Shown here in pieces: positions 17,987-27,389 of a stretch of DNA of 64,000 nt. This DNA comes from Paenibacillus endophyticus (GTDB taxonomy: Bacteria; Bacillota; Bacilli; Paenibacillales; Paenibacillaceae). A model generated the notes under the pieces. The model had not been told where the DNA came from, did no database searches, and saw only the letters and a list, made by a program, of their open reading frames with translations. Where the stretch lies: positions 528,028-592,027 of the forward strand of contig NZ_JACHXW010000001.1 in assembly GCF_014192395.1 (NCBI RefSeq), given 5' to 3'. Position 1 is the stretch's first letter. Each line of letters opens with the position of its first letter. A program made the translations under genes and the position numbers.

Positions 17987-18976
17987 CTAAAGCGACAGTT
18001 TTCGCAGATCAATGATACTCTCGCCAGTAGAGAATGTATCGGGTACTGGTTCGCCTTGCATGGCTTGAAGCAGCGTACTTACGATTTGTGTACCCCATAC
18101 GGCCTCGTTTTGAGTGACAGCTAACGTAATTTGACCATTTCTTATGGCTTCCTCGATGGAAGGCGTCATGCCGAAAGTGAGTGCATAACGGTTCAGCCCC
18201 ATTGCTTTCCACGCGAGAATGGAGCTGGATCCGGAGATGAAATCCAGAGCAACGAACGCGTCAAAATGAGGATGGTTGTTTATCATTTGCTCGAGTTCAG
18301 CAAGCGCGTGCGCATCGCTGCCTTCGTGAGATTTTAGCTCAACTACTTGAATGTCCGTGTTATCCCGTATATATCCTAGAAATCCATCCAAACGCTGCTT
18401 GTGGCTGCTCATAGTGGACAGACCAGATTCAACGAGCACCATTCCGCTTTCCCGCAGCAAGCCTTCGAGAGATTGGGCCATTTGAGCCCCAGCATGCGCG
18501 TTGTCGCCTCCAATATAGGTTAGTCTCCTGCTTGAAGGGGCATCTGACTCAAAGCATACTACGGGAATGCCAGATTCAATGGCTAGATCGATGTAGGGAG
18601 CCAGCGCCTGACTGTTAATCGGTGAAAGTGCGATGCCGTCGACCTTCAGGCGAATCATGTTCTCCAGCAATCGGATTTGCTGCTCCAGGCTCGCTTCATC
18701 TGGGGCTTTGACGATAAGTCTGCCCCCAGCCTCAGCTGCAGCTTGTTCTGCGCGTTCCGTTACGGTTTCATAGAAAGGATGGGAGATCGGATAAATAATG
18801 CCAAAAGTGAAGGCAGGCGCGTTTGCATCATTCGGAATGGCTGCTTCAGATCGTACTGGCGGAGCGTCACTGTCATTCACATTCATACAGCCTGTTGCAT
18901 GCAGCAGCAAGCCTATTCCCATTATTACAATCGTGAAGCGGAGGATAACAAGGCGATCATTGAAACGACTAGGCAC
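17987..18976 (-). CDS. RbsB-type sugar-binding lipoprotein linked to a two-component system
   Basis: 329 residues from a GTG start at 18976, chosen because AAGGAGG lies eight bases upstream. Lipoprotein signal ending LLHATGC, then a periplasmic-binding-protein-like type I domain (FTFGIIYPISHPFYETV, DGIALSPINSQALAPYIDLA, SGIPVVCFESDAP, TYIGGDNAHAG). No permease or ATPase is encoded with it. It is the third gene of a kinase-regulator-lipoprotein operon, and its start overlaps the regulator stop. It probably presents a sugar to the sensor kinase rather than serving transport. The ligand is unknown; a xylan- or arabinan-derived sugar is likely from context. Confidence 0.85.
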   Translation of the reverse strand: MPSRFNDRLVILRFTIVIMGIGLLLHATGCMNVNDSDAPPVRSEAAIPNDANAPAFTFGIIYPISHPFYETVTERAEQAAAEAGGRLIVKAPDEASLEQQIRLLENMIRLKVDGIALSPINSQALAPYIDLAIESGIPVVCFESDAPSSRRLTYIGGDNAHAGAQMAQSLEGLLRESGMVLVESGLSTMSSHKQRLDGFLGYIRDNTDIQVVELKSHEGSDAHALAELEQMINNHPHFDAFVALDFISGSSSILAWKAMGLNRYALTFGMTPSIEEAIRNGQITLAVTQNEAVWGTQIVSTLLQAMQGEPVPDTFSTGESIIDLRKLSL

Positions 18977-20594
18977 TCGTTGTACCTCCTTCTCCGAAAG
19001 GAATATCATGCTGCCAGCCGTTTTTTCTAAATTCTCGTATGGTCATCCCCGTCACGCGCTTGAATAGGTTCGAAAAGTAATGAGGATCATTATAGCCAAC
19101 TTCATTCGCGATTTCATATGATTTGGCATTGGTTGATTGCATGAGCTCCATTGCTTTTCGAATTCTGGTGTTCATCAGAAACTCAATAAAGGTCTGCCCC
19201 GTTTCCTGGCTGAATACCTTGCTCAGATGGCTTGGACTGACATTGACTTGGTCGGCCGCATCCTGCAGGGAGAGCCCGTCTTTGCCATAGCTTGTTTGAA
19301 CGAATGACTTGACCTGCGTGATCAATTCTCCGTACTTGCCAGCCGAGTCTGACCGCCAGCGCCAGAATAGTTCCGCCAGATGGGCGATATAAACGCGTGC
19401 GTCATCGGTGGACGTAATCGAATGGATCATTCGCTTTAACGATTCAATGGATTCTTCAGTGATTAGGGCGGTACGAAATAGCTTGCGAGCTTTGCGGATG
19501 ACCTCGAAGGTCAAATGATTCAAGCTGAAATAACCGAACAATGAAGATTCCCAATCAATGGCTGCGAGTCCGGCAACGAACTGTTGGATATAAGCATCAG
19601 CCTGACGCGGCGAGCCCATGGAAAGAAATTCGATGAAGCCGTCTCGGTCGAGAAACAGCTCCCGGTCAAATGACCCGGATAGCTCGAAAAGCGCGGTGCG
19701 GTGCTGCTCAGCAAGCCTTCGCCAGTATTTATCTTCTTCTGCTTCGAGAAATGAGGCATGTACCCCTTGCAGCCTATCTTGGATGCTTCCGATTCCAACT
19801 GAGATGCTGCATCCGTAAGATGCTTCGATAAGGCGCACGGCATCAATTATTTTTTCGCATAAATGTTGCAAACGGATTTTTAATTCGGATTTCAATACCC
19901 AGACTGTCTCAGTACGGCTGCGCTTGCTAGTTAAATGCTCAGCAAATTCATTAAAAAGCGCAGAAATCTCAGATTCTATGCGGTTAATGAGGTTTTGCTC
20001 AGCATTCGAATCTTCCGTATGGAGCCGTATATCGGTAAGGATGACAGCGTATTGTTTGGCAATCAGCGAAAGGTTGAGTGTAGAAGCCAGCTCAATGGCC
20101 TCGGCTGAAGCAATGATGCCTCCGCAAAGCTGGCTAAGCAATTGGTCCTGTGTAAATTTCGCTTTATCCTTCAGGCTTCGCGTAAGCTGCTCGATCTTTA
20201 TTTTTTCCGCGTTTTCTTTATCGATTTTATCTGTAACTTTACGCAGCAACGTCACGATATCTTGTGCGCCTAATGGTTTGAGGCAATAATCCTCAATGCC
20301 AATGCGAAGTGCCTGCCGGGCGTATTCGAATTCGTCATGACCGCTTAGAAGAATGATTTTGGTATCGGGCAGCCTCATTCTCACGATTGCGCTGAGCTCC
20401 AGCCCGTTCATGAACGGCATCTTAATGTCGGTTATCAGTATATCAGGTTTATGCTCCTCGATAAGCGGGAGGGCAAATTCTCCATCGGGGGCATCGCCGC
20501 AATATATGAATCCTTCAGCTTCCCAATTAATGCAGTCGCGAATATTCTCGCGAATGACGATTTCGTCGTCGACGAAGAAAACTTTTTTAACCAT
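18969..20594 (-). CDS. YesN-family response regulator (receiver + AraC HTH)
   Basis: 541 residues; AGGAGG is upstream of the ATG. The receiver has phospho-acceptor Asp56 (ILITDIKMPFMNG) and Lys in CLKPLG. A long middle region with coiled-coil-like segments follows, then a C-terminal double helix-turn-helix of AraC type (LSLQDAADQVNVSPSHLSKV, YEIANEVGYNDPHYFSNLFK). It overlaps the kinase gene at its start and the lipoprotein gene at its end. A likely target is the divergent sugar-importer promoter near 22623-22640; autoregulation is also possible. Confidence 0.92.
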   Translation of the reverse strand: MVKKVFFVDDEIVIRENIRDCINWEAEGFIYCGDAPDGEFALPLIEEHKPDILITDIKMPFMNGLELSAIVRMRLPDTKIILLSGHDEFEYARQALRIGIEDYCLKPLGAQDIVTLLRKVTDKIDKENAEKIKIEQLTRSLKDKAKFTQDQLLSQLCGGIIASAEAIELASTLNLSLIAKQYAVILTDIRLHTEDSNAEQNLINRIESEISALFNEFAEHLTSKRSRTETVWVLKSELKIRLQHLCEKIIDAVRLIEASYGCSISVGIGSIQDRLQGVHASFLEAEEDKYWRRLAEQHRTALFELSGSFDRELFLDRDGFIEFLSMGSPRQADAYIQQFVAGLAAIDWESSLFGYFSLNHLTFEVIRKARKLFRTALITEESIESLKRMIHSITSTDDARVYIAHLAELFWRWRSDSAGKYGELITQVKSFVQTSYGKDGLSLQDAADQVNVSPSHLSKVFSQETGQTFIEFLMNTRIRKAMELMQSTNAKSYEIANEVGYNDPHYFSNLFKRVTGMTIREFRKNGWQHDIPFGEGGTTSA

Positions 20595-22416
20595 TGGATT
20601 TTCCTCCTGGCAATATAGGAATTCGGATGGTTACGGATGTTCCGACTCCTTCTTGGCTCTCAATGTATAAGCCATATGCGGCTCCGTAATAAAGCTGAAT
20701 ACGTTGATTGACGTTATGAAGGCCGAAACCGCCTTGGGTTGGATGGCCCTCTGAAGTCTCATCAAGCTCAAGTTCCTGCATGCTGCCGCTGATGTGCTTG
20801 ATCAGCAATGCCAACGTATCGGCATTCATGCCTACGCCGTTGTCTTGGACGGTAATGGCAAAGCTCTGCCCTGCATCATCAAGCTTGCCGCGAATCGCAA
20901 TCAACCCTTTTCCTCTCTTATTTTTGATTCCGTGATAGAGCGCGTTCTCGACAATCGGCTGCATCGTCATTTTTAGCATGTGGTGTCGGTACGCCTCAGG
21001 GTCAATATCCAACGTATAGTCCAAAATATCGCGGTATCTTACCTGCTGAATGACAAGGTAGTTGCGGACATGCTCCAACTCATCCGCAACCGTAATCCAA
21101 TCCTTCCCTTTGCTCAGGCTAATGCGAAAGAAGCGGGACATCGCTTTGACAAGTCCAATGACTTGATCATTTTTGCCGGCCTCCGCCATCCAAACGATTG
21201 AATCCAGCGTGTTGTATAGAAAATGTGGATTAATCTGTGCTTGAAGCGTTCGAAGCTCGGCGATTTGTATTTGCTTTTGCTCCTGTATGCTGCGGGCGAT
21301 CAACACTTTGATCTGTTCAATCATGCTATTGAAGCTAACGCCGAGATCGGCAATCTCATCTGATCCGCTAGGCGTAACTTTGGCTTCCAAAAAACCGTGT
21401 GCAGCCTGACGCATTTTGTTTTTTAATATTTTAAGCGGCTTGATTAGCCGAGAGCTAATAAATACATACAAAATAATAATAAACAAGATGCTTAGGAAGA
21501 CGCTTACAATAATGAGCTGCCTGATTTCATTCGCTTCCTCGACAATCTCCTGTAATGGTGCAACCCCAATAATTTTCCACCCGGTAGCTTCTGAAGTCGT
21601 GTAGGTAACAAAAACGGGCTTCCCCGTGCCTGAGGTGACAAAGCTGTCCTTATTGGAAGCAAGCTGTGATGCGAGAGATGCAGACGCGAGATCTTGCTCT
21701 CTGTTGGCTGGCTGATAAATGGGCTCACCCTTTTGTCCGGTAACCATGAAATGGCCGGTGCTTCCGATGTGATACGCCTCAGAAAATTGTTTGACGAATT
21801 TATCATTTAAATCAATGACGATAAATCCCATGACTTCATGCGTGATGCGCTGTTTGACTGTTGCTATGATGGAAATCACGCCGCCATCCGGGTATTGGAA
21901 TCCATCCAATCGATCGAGGGGAGAACTCTCAGACGGCGGAATAATCAAGATATCGTCGGGATTATACATTAATTGCTGAAAATGCGGATTTCGCAGCGGG
22001 TTTTGATTCAGTGCAAAAACGCCTTTGCGTTCGCTGATGCCTCGCCCGTATAAATTGACGATGGAGATATTGAGCACGTCCTCGTATTTATAGGTCGTTC
22101 GATATAAATCAAACGTGAGTAAAATTTCCTTGGCATCGGCGTAAGAATCTGTTTGGCGAAACAGAAACTGAAGCACGGCCGGATTTTTCCCAAGCTCAAG
22201 AAGCCTGCTGCTGTCTTGCACAAGGATGTCAATATTGCGTGCAAGCTGATCCGCGACAAAAATCGTCGATGCTTTGCTATTCTCGGAAATCGTATGAAAC
22301 GATTTCTGATAAGAGATTAAGCCGACAGCAACTAAAGGGATAGATGTAAGGATGACGAACATGATCAGCATCTTGGATTTAAGGCTGGACAAGGCCAGAC
22401 GATATCGTTTCGTCAT
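20587..22416 (-). CDS. YesM-family sensor histidine kinase
   Basis: 609 residues from the ATG at 22416 (AAAGGAG ten bases upstream); the open frame reaching 22518 has no ribosome site. Membrane helices near residues 12-35 and 295-320 flank a Cache-like extracellular sensor. HAMP follows, then a His_kinase domain with His398 in INPHFLYNTLDSI and an HATPase domain with PIVENALYHG, DNGVGM and GGFGLHNVNQRI. The partner regulator is downstream, and a sugar-binding lipoprotein completes the unit. It likely senses extracellular saccharides through that lipoprotein. Confidence 0.9.
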   Translation of the reverse strand: MTKRYRLALSSLKSKMLIMFVILTSIPLVAVGLISYQKSFHTISENSKASTIFVADQLARNIDILVQDSSRLLELGKNPAVLQFLFRQTDSYADAKEILLTFDLYRTTYKYEDVLNISIVNLYGRGISERKGVFALNQNPLRNPHFQQLMYNPDDILIIPPSESSPLDRLDGFQYPDGGVISIIATVKQRITHEVMGFIVIDLNDKFVKQFSEAYHIGSTGHFMVTGQKGEPIYQPANREQDLASASLASQLASNKDSFVTSGTGKPVFVTYTTSEATGWKIIGVAPLQEIVEEANEIRQLIIVSVFLSILFIIILYVFISSRLIKPLKILKNKMRQAAHGFLEAKVTPSGSDEIADLGVSFNSMIEQIKVLIARSIQEQKQIQIAELRTLQAQINPHFLYNTLDSIVWMAEAGKNDQVIGLVKAMSRFFRISLSKGKDWITVADELEHVRNYLVIQQVRYRDILDYTLDIDPEAYRHHMLKMTMQPIVENALYHGIKNKRGKGLIAIRGKLDDAGQSFAITVQDNGVGMNADTLALLIKHISGSMQELELDETSEGHPTQGGFGLHNVNQRIQLYYGAAYGLYIESQEGVGTSVTIRIPILPGGKSNG

Positions 22417-22622
22417 CGTAATTCTGCTCCTTTCAAACCGGTATAAATAACTGCGCCAGAGCAGCCTAATTGCTCCAATCATACAACATAAACTCTTGAA
22501 AACGCATCCATCGCACATAATAATCTATATTTCTAATAAAATAACGAAACTTTCAAGAGATCGATGCGGAAAGACTACCAAAATAACAAACAGAATGCAT
22601 ATGATGCTCCGTATATTTACAT

Positions 22623-22640
22623 TTGGAAGCGTTTTATAAT
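22623..22640 (+). promoter_or_regulatory. cre-like site overlapping the -10 box of the sugar importer operon
   Basis: TTGGAAGCGTTTTAT (22623-22637) fits the cre form WTGNAANCGNWNNCW at all fixed positions but one. It overlaps a perfect TATAAT (22635-22640). No good -35 hexamer is present at 17 bp, so activation by the divergent regulator is likely. The rest of 22417-22684 shows nothing else I recognise. Confidence 0.6.
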
Positions 22641-22684
22641 GGCAACACACCGGTAACGCGGTGAAATAAGGGGAGGCATGAAAA

Positions 22685-23710
22685 ATGAAAAGAGCAACAA
22701 AACTAGGAGCTGCTGCAGCTCTCATTGCTGTCACATTGTTTAGCGCGGCGTGCGGAAACAACACGGGGAGCGGGAATTCTCCAACCAATACGACAAATGC
22801 AGGCGGTGAACAAACCACTGCTCCGGCTGCCGGCAAAGTTGTGCTTGGCTTTTCACAAGTTGGTGCAGAAAGCGGCTGGCGCTCGGCAAACAGCGACTCT
22901 GTCAAAGAGGCAGCGGCAACTGCCGGCTTTGAATTGAAATTTTCTGACGCACAGCAGAAACAAGAAAACCAGATTAAAGCCATTCGTTCTTTTATTTTGC
23001 AAAAGGTAGACGCCATTGCATTCTCGCCAGTCGTAGAATCGGGCTGGGATACGGTACTGCAAGAGGCGAAAGAGGCTGGCATTCCGGTTATTCTGACGGA
23101 TCGCGCAGTTGACTCTAAGGATACATCGCTCTATGAGACCTTTATTGGTTCAGACTTCGTAGAAGAAGGACGCCGGGCAGGCAAGTGGCTTGTTGAGCAG
23201 TACAAGGACGCGGCAGAACCGATCAAAATCGTGGAGCTTCAAGGAACAACGGGCTCTGCTCCGGCAATAGACCGTAAGAATGGGTTCGAGGAAGTAATCA
23301 AGGATCAAGCAAACCTTCAGATTATTGCGTCACAAACCGGTGATTTCACTCGTGCCAAGGGGAAGGAAGTTATGCAGTCTTTCCTACAGGCACATAAGGA
23401 TATTGACGTGCTTTATGCTCACAATGACGATATGGGGCTTGGCGCAATTCAAGCAATCGAAGCTGCAGGACTAGTACCGGGCAAGGACATTATCATTATT
23501 ACGGTTGATGCGGTTAAGGATGGCATGGCTGCAGCTGCGGAAGGCAAGATCAACTTCATTGTCGAGTGCAACCCGCTTCTAGGGCCACAGCTCATGCAGG
23601 CAGTGAACGATGTGCTTGCGGGTACGGAAATTGAAAGAAGAATCGTAACGGAAGAAGGCACGTTCACGTCCGAAGAAGCGAAAGCCGTGCTTGCTGACAG
23701 GAAGTACTAA
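22685..23710 (+). CDS. YtfQ-like sugar-binding lipoprotein of ABC importer
   Basis: 341 residues; GGGGAGG precedes the ATG. Lipoprotein signal ending LFSAACGN, a Thr/Asn-rich linker, then a type I periplasmic binding domain with YtfQ-like segments (VVLGFSQVGAESGWRSAN, DAIAFSPVVESGWD, VILTDRAVDSKD, YAHNDDMGLGAIQAIEAAG, VECNPLLGPQLMQAV). YtfQ-type proteins bind furanose or pentose sugars such as galactofuranose or L-arabinose. It heads the importer operon; a hairpin after the gene may raise its mRNA level over the permease genes. A close paralogue ends the same operon. Confidence 0.9.
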   Translation: MKRATKLGAAAALIAVTLFSAACGNNTGSGNSPTNTTNAGGEQTTAPAAGKVVLGFSQVGAESGWRSANSDSVKEAAATAGFELKFSDAQQKQENQIKAIRSFILQKVDAIAFSPVVESGWDTVLQEAKEAGIPVILTDRAVDSKDTSLYETFIGSDFVEEGRRAGKWLVEQYKDAAEPIKIVELQGTTGSAPAIDRKNGFEEVIKDQANLQIIASQTGDFTRAKGKEVMQSFLQAHKDIDVLYAHNDDMGLGAIQAIEAAGLVPGKDIIIITVDAVKDGMAAAAEGKINFIVECNPLLGPQLMQAVNDVLAGTEIERRIVTEEGTFTSEEAKAVLADRKY

Positions 23711-23750
23711 ATAGCGGGATTAGCCTGTAATGGATTAAATCTATTCGATG

Positions 23751-23790
23751 GAGTCACTCTCGACCCGAAGCAAGAAGGGCGTGGTGACTC
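23751..23790 (+). promoter_or_regulatory. hairpin between binding-protein and ATPase genes
   Basis: GAGTCAC (23751-23757) pairs with GTGACTC (23784-23790) around an inner CCC/GGG pair, followed by TTT. Such hairpins often cause partial termination or protect the upstream mRNA, giving excess binding protein. Confidence 0.5.
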
Positions 23791-23818
23791 TTTCATTCGA
23801 AGGAAGGAGAGAGCCGCG

Positions 23819-25330
23819 ATGAAAAAACAGAACCCCATACTGGATATGAGGGGCATCCATAAATATTTCACGGGCGTTAAGGCGCTTCAAAACGTAAACT
23901 TCCGGCTGTTTCCAGGCGAGGTCCATGCATTAATGGGAGAGAACGGGGCAGGCAAATCAACACTCATTAAGGTGCTTACCGGCGTTCATGAAATTGATGA
24001 AGGAACCGTTGTCATGGAGGGCAATTCAATAACGATAAGCAACCCGCTAGAAGCACAAGAAGCAGGTATTACGACCGTTTACCAAGAGGTTAATCTTTGC
24101 TCGAATCTGAGTGTGGCCGAGAATATATTCATCGGTAGGGAGCCGCGCAGGTTCGGCCGGATTCTATGGAAGGAGATGAATCGCCAAGCCGCACAGCTGC
24201 TGAAGGAAAGGCTGAATCTGAGCATAAACGTTACTTTGCCGCTTGATGCATATTCAGTGGCTGTGCAGCAGCTTGTTGCCATTGCCAGAGCGCTTAATAT
24301 ATCGGCAAAAGTATTAATTTTGGATGAACCGACATCCAGTCTTGATGCGAGCGAGGTCCGCGAATTATTTACGGTTATGCGCAAACTGAAGGCACAAGGA
24401 CTGGCGATCCTGTTTGTAACCCACTTTCTTGATCAGGTCTACGAAGTATCGGACCGTATCTCCATTCTTCGAGGAGGGGAATTTGTCGGTGAATACCTAG
24501 CTTCGGAGCTGCCGCGGATCGATCTTGTTCTGAAGATGATCGGCAAAGATTTGGAGCTGTTGGCGGAGCTTCCTCAGACCGGGTCAAAGGAGCTTGCTAA
24601 GAAGGGAGAAGCATTCCTTCAAGCTAAGGGCCTCGGCAAAAAAGGAGCAATCGAGCCTTATGATCTACAAATAGACCGCGGGGAAATTATCGGCTTTGCT
24701 GGACTGCTTGGCTCTGGCCGGACAGAAACTGCCAGGCTGCTGTTCGGAGCAGACCGCGTAGACAGCGGCGGACTGCAAATTGCGGGGAAAACGCTCAAAA
24801 TCGAATCGCCAAGACAAGCGATTAGCGAGGGAATCGCCTTCTGCTCCGAGAACCGTAAAACAGAAGGCATTATAGCGGATCTAACCGTTCGCGAAAATAT
24901 TATTCTTGCCCTGCAGGCAAGCCGGGGATGGTTCAGGACAATCTCGCGCAAGCGTCAAGATGAGATTGCGGATGAATATATCAAAGCGCTGAATATCAAC
25001 CCCAAAAATCCAGAGCAGTTGATCCGGAATTTGAGCGGCGGAAACCAGCAGAAGGTATTGCTTGCAAGGTGGCTGCTGATGGAGCCTAAGCTGCTTATTC
25101 TCGATGAGCCGACGCGGGGTATCGACATTGGCGCAAAAGCTGAAATTCAGAAACTCGTGCTCGCTTTGTCGCGTAAAGGCATGTCCGTGTTGTTTATTTC
25201 TTCAGAGCTCGAAGAGGTGCTGCGCGTTAGCGACCGTGTCGCTGTACTGCGCGATCGGAAACTCGTGAGAATGATGCAAGCGGATGAGCTCAGTCACGAG
25301 AACGTCATGAAGGCTATAGCGGGAGGGTAA
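23819..25330 (+). CDS. sugar ABC transporter ATP-binding protein (RbsA/YtfR type, double NBD)
   Basis: 503 residues with two fused nucleotide-binding domains. NBD1 has Walker A GENGAGKSTL (about residue 40), Walker B VLILDEPTSSLD and an atypical signature in place of LSGGQ (YSVAVQQLVAIARAL). NBD2 has the degenerate Walker A GLLGSGRTE usual for this family, signature LSGGNQQKVLLARWL and Walker B LLILDEPTRGID. It energises import through the two permeases that follow, with 6 bases to the next gene. The family imports monosaccharides, and the neighbouring binding protein suggests a furanose or pentose. Confidence 0.93.
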   Translation: MKKQNPILDMRGIHKYFTGVKALQNVNFRLFPGEVHALMGENGAGKSTLIKVLTGVHEIDEGTVVMEGNSITISNPLEAQEAGITTVYQEVNLCSNLSVAENIFIGREPRRFGRILWKEMNRQAAQLLKERLNLSINVTLPLDAYSVAVQQLVAIARALNISAKVLILDEPTSSLDASEVRELFTVMRKLKAQGLAILFVTHFLDQVYEVSDRISILRGGEFVGEYLASELPRIDLVLKMIGKDLELLAELPQTGSKELAKKGEAFLQAKGLGKKGAIEPYDLQIDRGEIIGFAGLLGSGRTETARLLFGADRVDSGGLQIAGKTLKIESPRQAISEGIAFCSENRKTEGIIADLTVRENIILALQASRGWFRTISRKRQDEIADEYIKALNINPKNPEQLIRNLSGGNQQKVLLARWLLMEPKLLILDEPTRGIDIGAKAEIQKLVLALSRKGMSVLFISSELEEVLRVSDRVAVLRDRKLVRMMQADELSHENVMKAIAGG

Positions 25331-25336
25331 TTCAAC

Positions 25337-26377
25337 ATGTGGAATCGGATATCTAAGCATCACCTGTTCTGGCCGCTCACGGTACTTGCGGCACTATTAC
25401 TGTTTAATTTGGTGTATAAGCCAGGCTTTTTCTCTGTTCGTATTCAAGGAGGGCATTTGTATGGAAGCTTGATAGACATTCTTAATTATGGCGCTCCGTT
25501 AATTCTAGTTGCGATCGGAATGACACTCGTCATAGCAACCGGCGGGATTGATCTTTCGGTGGGTTCGATTGTCGCGATATCGGGAGCCATAGCTTGTCTC
25601 ATTGTCAGCAGAGCATCTGATCAGCATTCGCTAAGCATCGTGCTGACTGCTGTTGGAGTGGCATTAGGTTTGGCTATCATTTGCGGCTTATGGAACGGAA
25701 TTCTTGTCGGCGGCGCGGGCATGCAGGCGATTATAGCAACGCTCATTCTGATGGTTGCAGGCCGAGGCATTGCGCAATTGGTGACAAATGGTCAAATTGT
25801 TACGGTGACGAGCAACCCGTACAAATACATAGGTGCGGGATGGCTGGCGATGCTGCCTTTCTCGATTTTTATTGTTGCGGCTGTCTTGCTTGCAGCTGCT
25901 TGGTTAACGCGCAGAACGGCGCTCGGTCTGTTCATTGAATCTGTGGGCTCCAACGCGACGGCAAGCCGCCTCGCGGGAATTCGCTCACGTTCGGTCATAT
26001 TTGCCGTTTACATTTTTTGCGGCCTATGTGCCGGATTAGCTGGAATCATCCTAAGTTCAAATGTATCAAGCGCAGATGGGAACAACGCGGGTTTATGGTA
26101 CGAGCTGGATGCCATATTGGCAGTCGTTATTGGCGGCACCTCCTTGAACGGTGGACGCTTCTACCTGTCAGGCACAGTCGTTGGAGCTTTGATTATTCAG
26201 ACGCTGACCACCACGATTTATATGGTCGGCGTACCACCAGAAATAACGCTGGTCGTCAAAGCGTTTGTCGTATTTACCGTTTGTCTGATTCAGTCTGAAA
26301 AATTCCGAATGGCCATGACTGGAAAAGGGAAAAGGCGCCGAGCTCCAGCCGAAAGAGAGGTAACGCAACATGGTTAA
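25337..26377 (+). CDS. sugar ABC transporter permease (RbsC/YtfT type)
   Basis: 346 residues; GGGAGGG is upstream of the ATG. It is a BPD_transp_2 permease with about eight to ten membrane segments. Family marks are LVAIGMTLVIATGGIDLSVG, followed by VGSIVAISGA, and later AVVIGGTSLNGGRFYLSGTVVG. A basic C-terminal tail (GKGKRRRAPAERE) overlaps the next gene by 8 bases. It pairs with the following permease to form a heterodimeric channel, as in ytfT-yjfF systems. Confidence 0.92.
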   Translation: MWNRISKHHLFWPLTVLAALLLFNLVYKPGFFSVRIQGGHLYGSLIDILNYGAPLILVAIGMTLVIATGGIDLSVGSIVAISGAIACLIVSRASDQHSLSIVLTAVGVALGLAIICGLWNGILVGGAGMQAIIATLILMVAGRGIAQLVTNGQIVTVTSNPYKYIGAGWLAMLPFSIFIVAAVLLAAAWLTRRTALGLFIESVGSNATASRLAGIRSRSVIFAVYIFCGLCAGLAGIILSSNVSSADGNNAGLWYELDAILAVVIGGTSLNGGRFYLSGTVVGALIIQTLTTTIYMVGVPPEITLVVKAFVVFTVCLIQSEKFRMAMTGKGKRRRAPAEREVTQHG

Positions 26378-27338
26378 AAGGCAATATCTTCCCATATTGG
26401 TGACGGTCGCATTGTTTATACTTGTTTTTCTGGCAGGTTCTTTTCGTTACACAGGCTTTTTCTCCATGCAGGTGCTTACAAATTTATTGATCGACAACGC
26501 CTTTTTGTTAATCGTAGCCGTCGGCATGACATTCGTTATCGTATCTGGCGGCATTGATTTGTCCGTTGGTTCTATGGTGGCTCTTACGACAATGCTCTCC
26601 GCCACGTTAATTGAACAGCTAGGATGGCCGCCATCCCTAGTCATTCCTTGTGTGCTTCTATTCGGCGCGCTGTTCGGTTTGGGGATGGGCGCCATTATCC
26701 ATTATTTCAATATCCAGCCTTTTATCGTGACACTAGCAGGCATGTTCCTCGCGCGCGGATTATGTTACGTCATCAGCATTAATACAATTACAATCGATAA
26801 CGCCTTCTACAAGGATATGGCGATGACCAAAATCCAGCTTCCAGGCGGCGGTTTCATCTCCATTAGCGTAATTATCGCGTTAGCGGTCGTACTGCTTGCC
26901 ATTTATTTGGCTCATTATACGAGATTCGGACGCAATACGTACGCCATAGGAGGGAGTGAGCAGTCCTCTTTGTTAATGGGACTTCCAGTTGCCCGCACTA
27001 AAATGCTGGTTTATGCGTTTAGCGGCTTTTGTTCAGCGCTTGGCGGCGTTGTTTTCACGTTCTATATGCTATCCGGTTATGGTCTCCATGCCGTTGGCTT
27101 GGAGCTTGATGCCATAGCAGCTGTCGTTATTGGCGGCACGCTCTTAACCGGTGGTGTCGGTTATGTTGCGGGAACGGTCTTCGGTGTTCTGATTCAAGGC
27201 GTCATTCAAACGATCATCAACTTTGAAGGTACGCTCAGTTCATGGTGGACGCGAATTGTCATTGGCATATTGCTGTTTGTGTTTATCCTTTTGCAGCGCA
27301 TCATCAATGTAAGAGCTTCCAAAAGCAGGGCGGTATAA
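26370..27338 (+). CDS. yjfF: sugar ABC transporter permease (YjfF type)
   Basis: 322 residues; AGAGAGG precedes the ATG within the end of the previous gene. Second BPD_transp_2 permease, with VAVGMTFVIVSGGIDLSVGS and AAVVIGGTLLTGGVGYVAGT. The pairing with a YtfT-like permease, a double-NBD ATPase and YtfQ-like binding proteins matches the ytfQRT-yjfF arrangement of E. coli (galactofuranose) and related pentose systems. The nearby arabinofuranosidase-type GH43 genes make L-arabinose a reasonable substrate here, but that is inference. Confidence 0.9.
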   Translation: MVKRQYLPILVTVALFILVFLAGSFRYTGFFSMQVLTNLLIDNAFLLIVAVGMTFVIVSGGIDLSVGSMVALTTMLSATLIEQLGWPPSLVIPCVLLFGALFGLGMGAIIHYFNIQPFIVTLAGMFLARGLCYVISINTITIDNAFYKDMAMTKIQLPGGGFISISVIIALAVVLLAIYLAHYTRFGRNTYAIGGSEQSSLLMGLPVARTKMLVYAFSGFCSALGGVVFTFYMLSGYGLHAVGLELDAIAAVVIGGTLLTGGVGYVAGTVFGVLIQGVIQTIINFEGTLSSWWTRIVIGILLFVFILLQRIINVRASKSRAV

Positions 27339-27389
27339 GTTATACTGCAACTTAAAAGCAGATTTGCGGCGGGGAAGGGAAGTGGACTG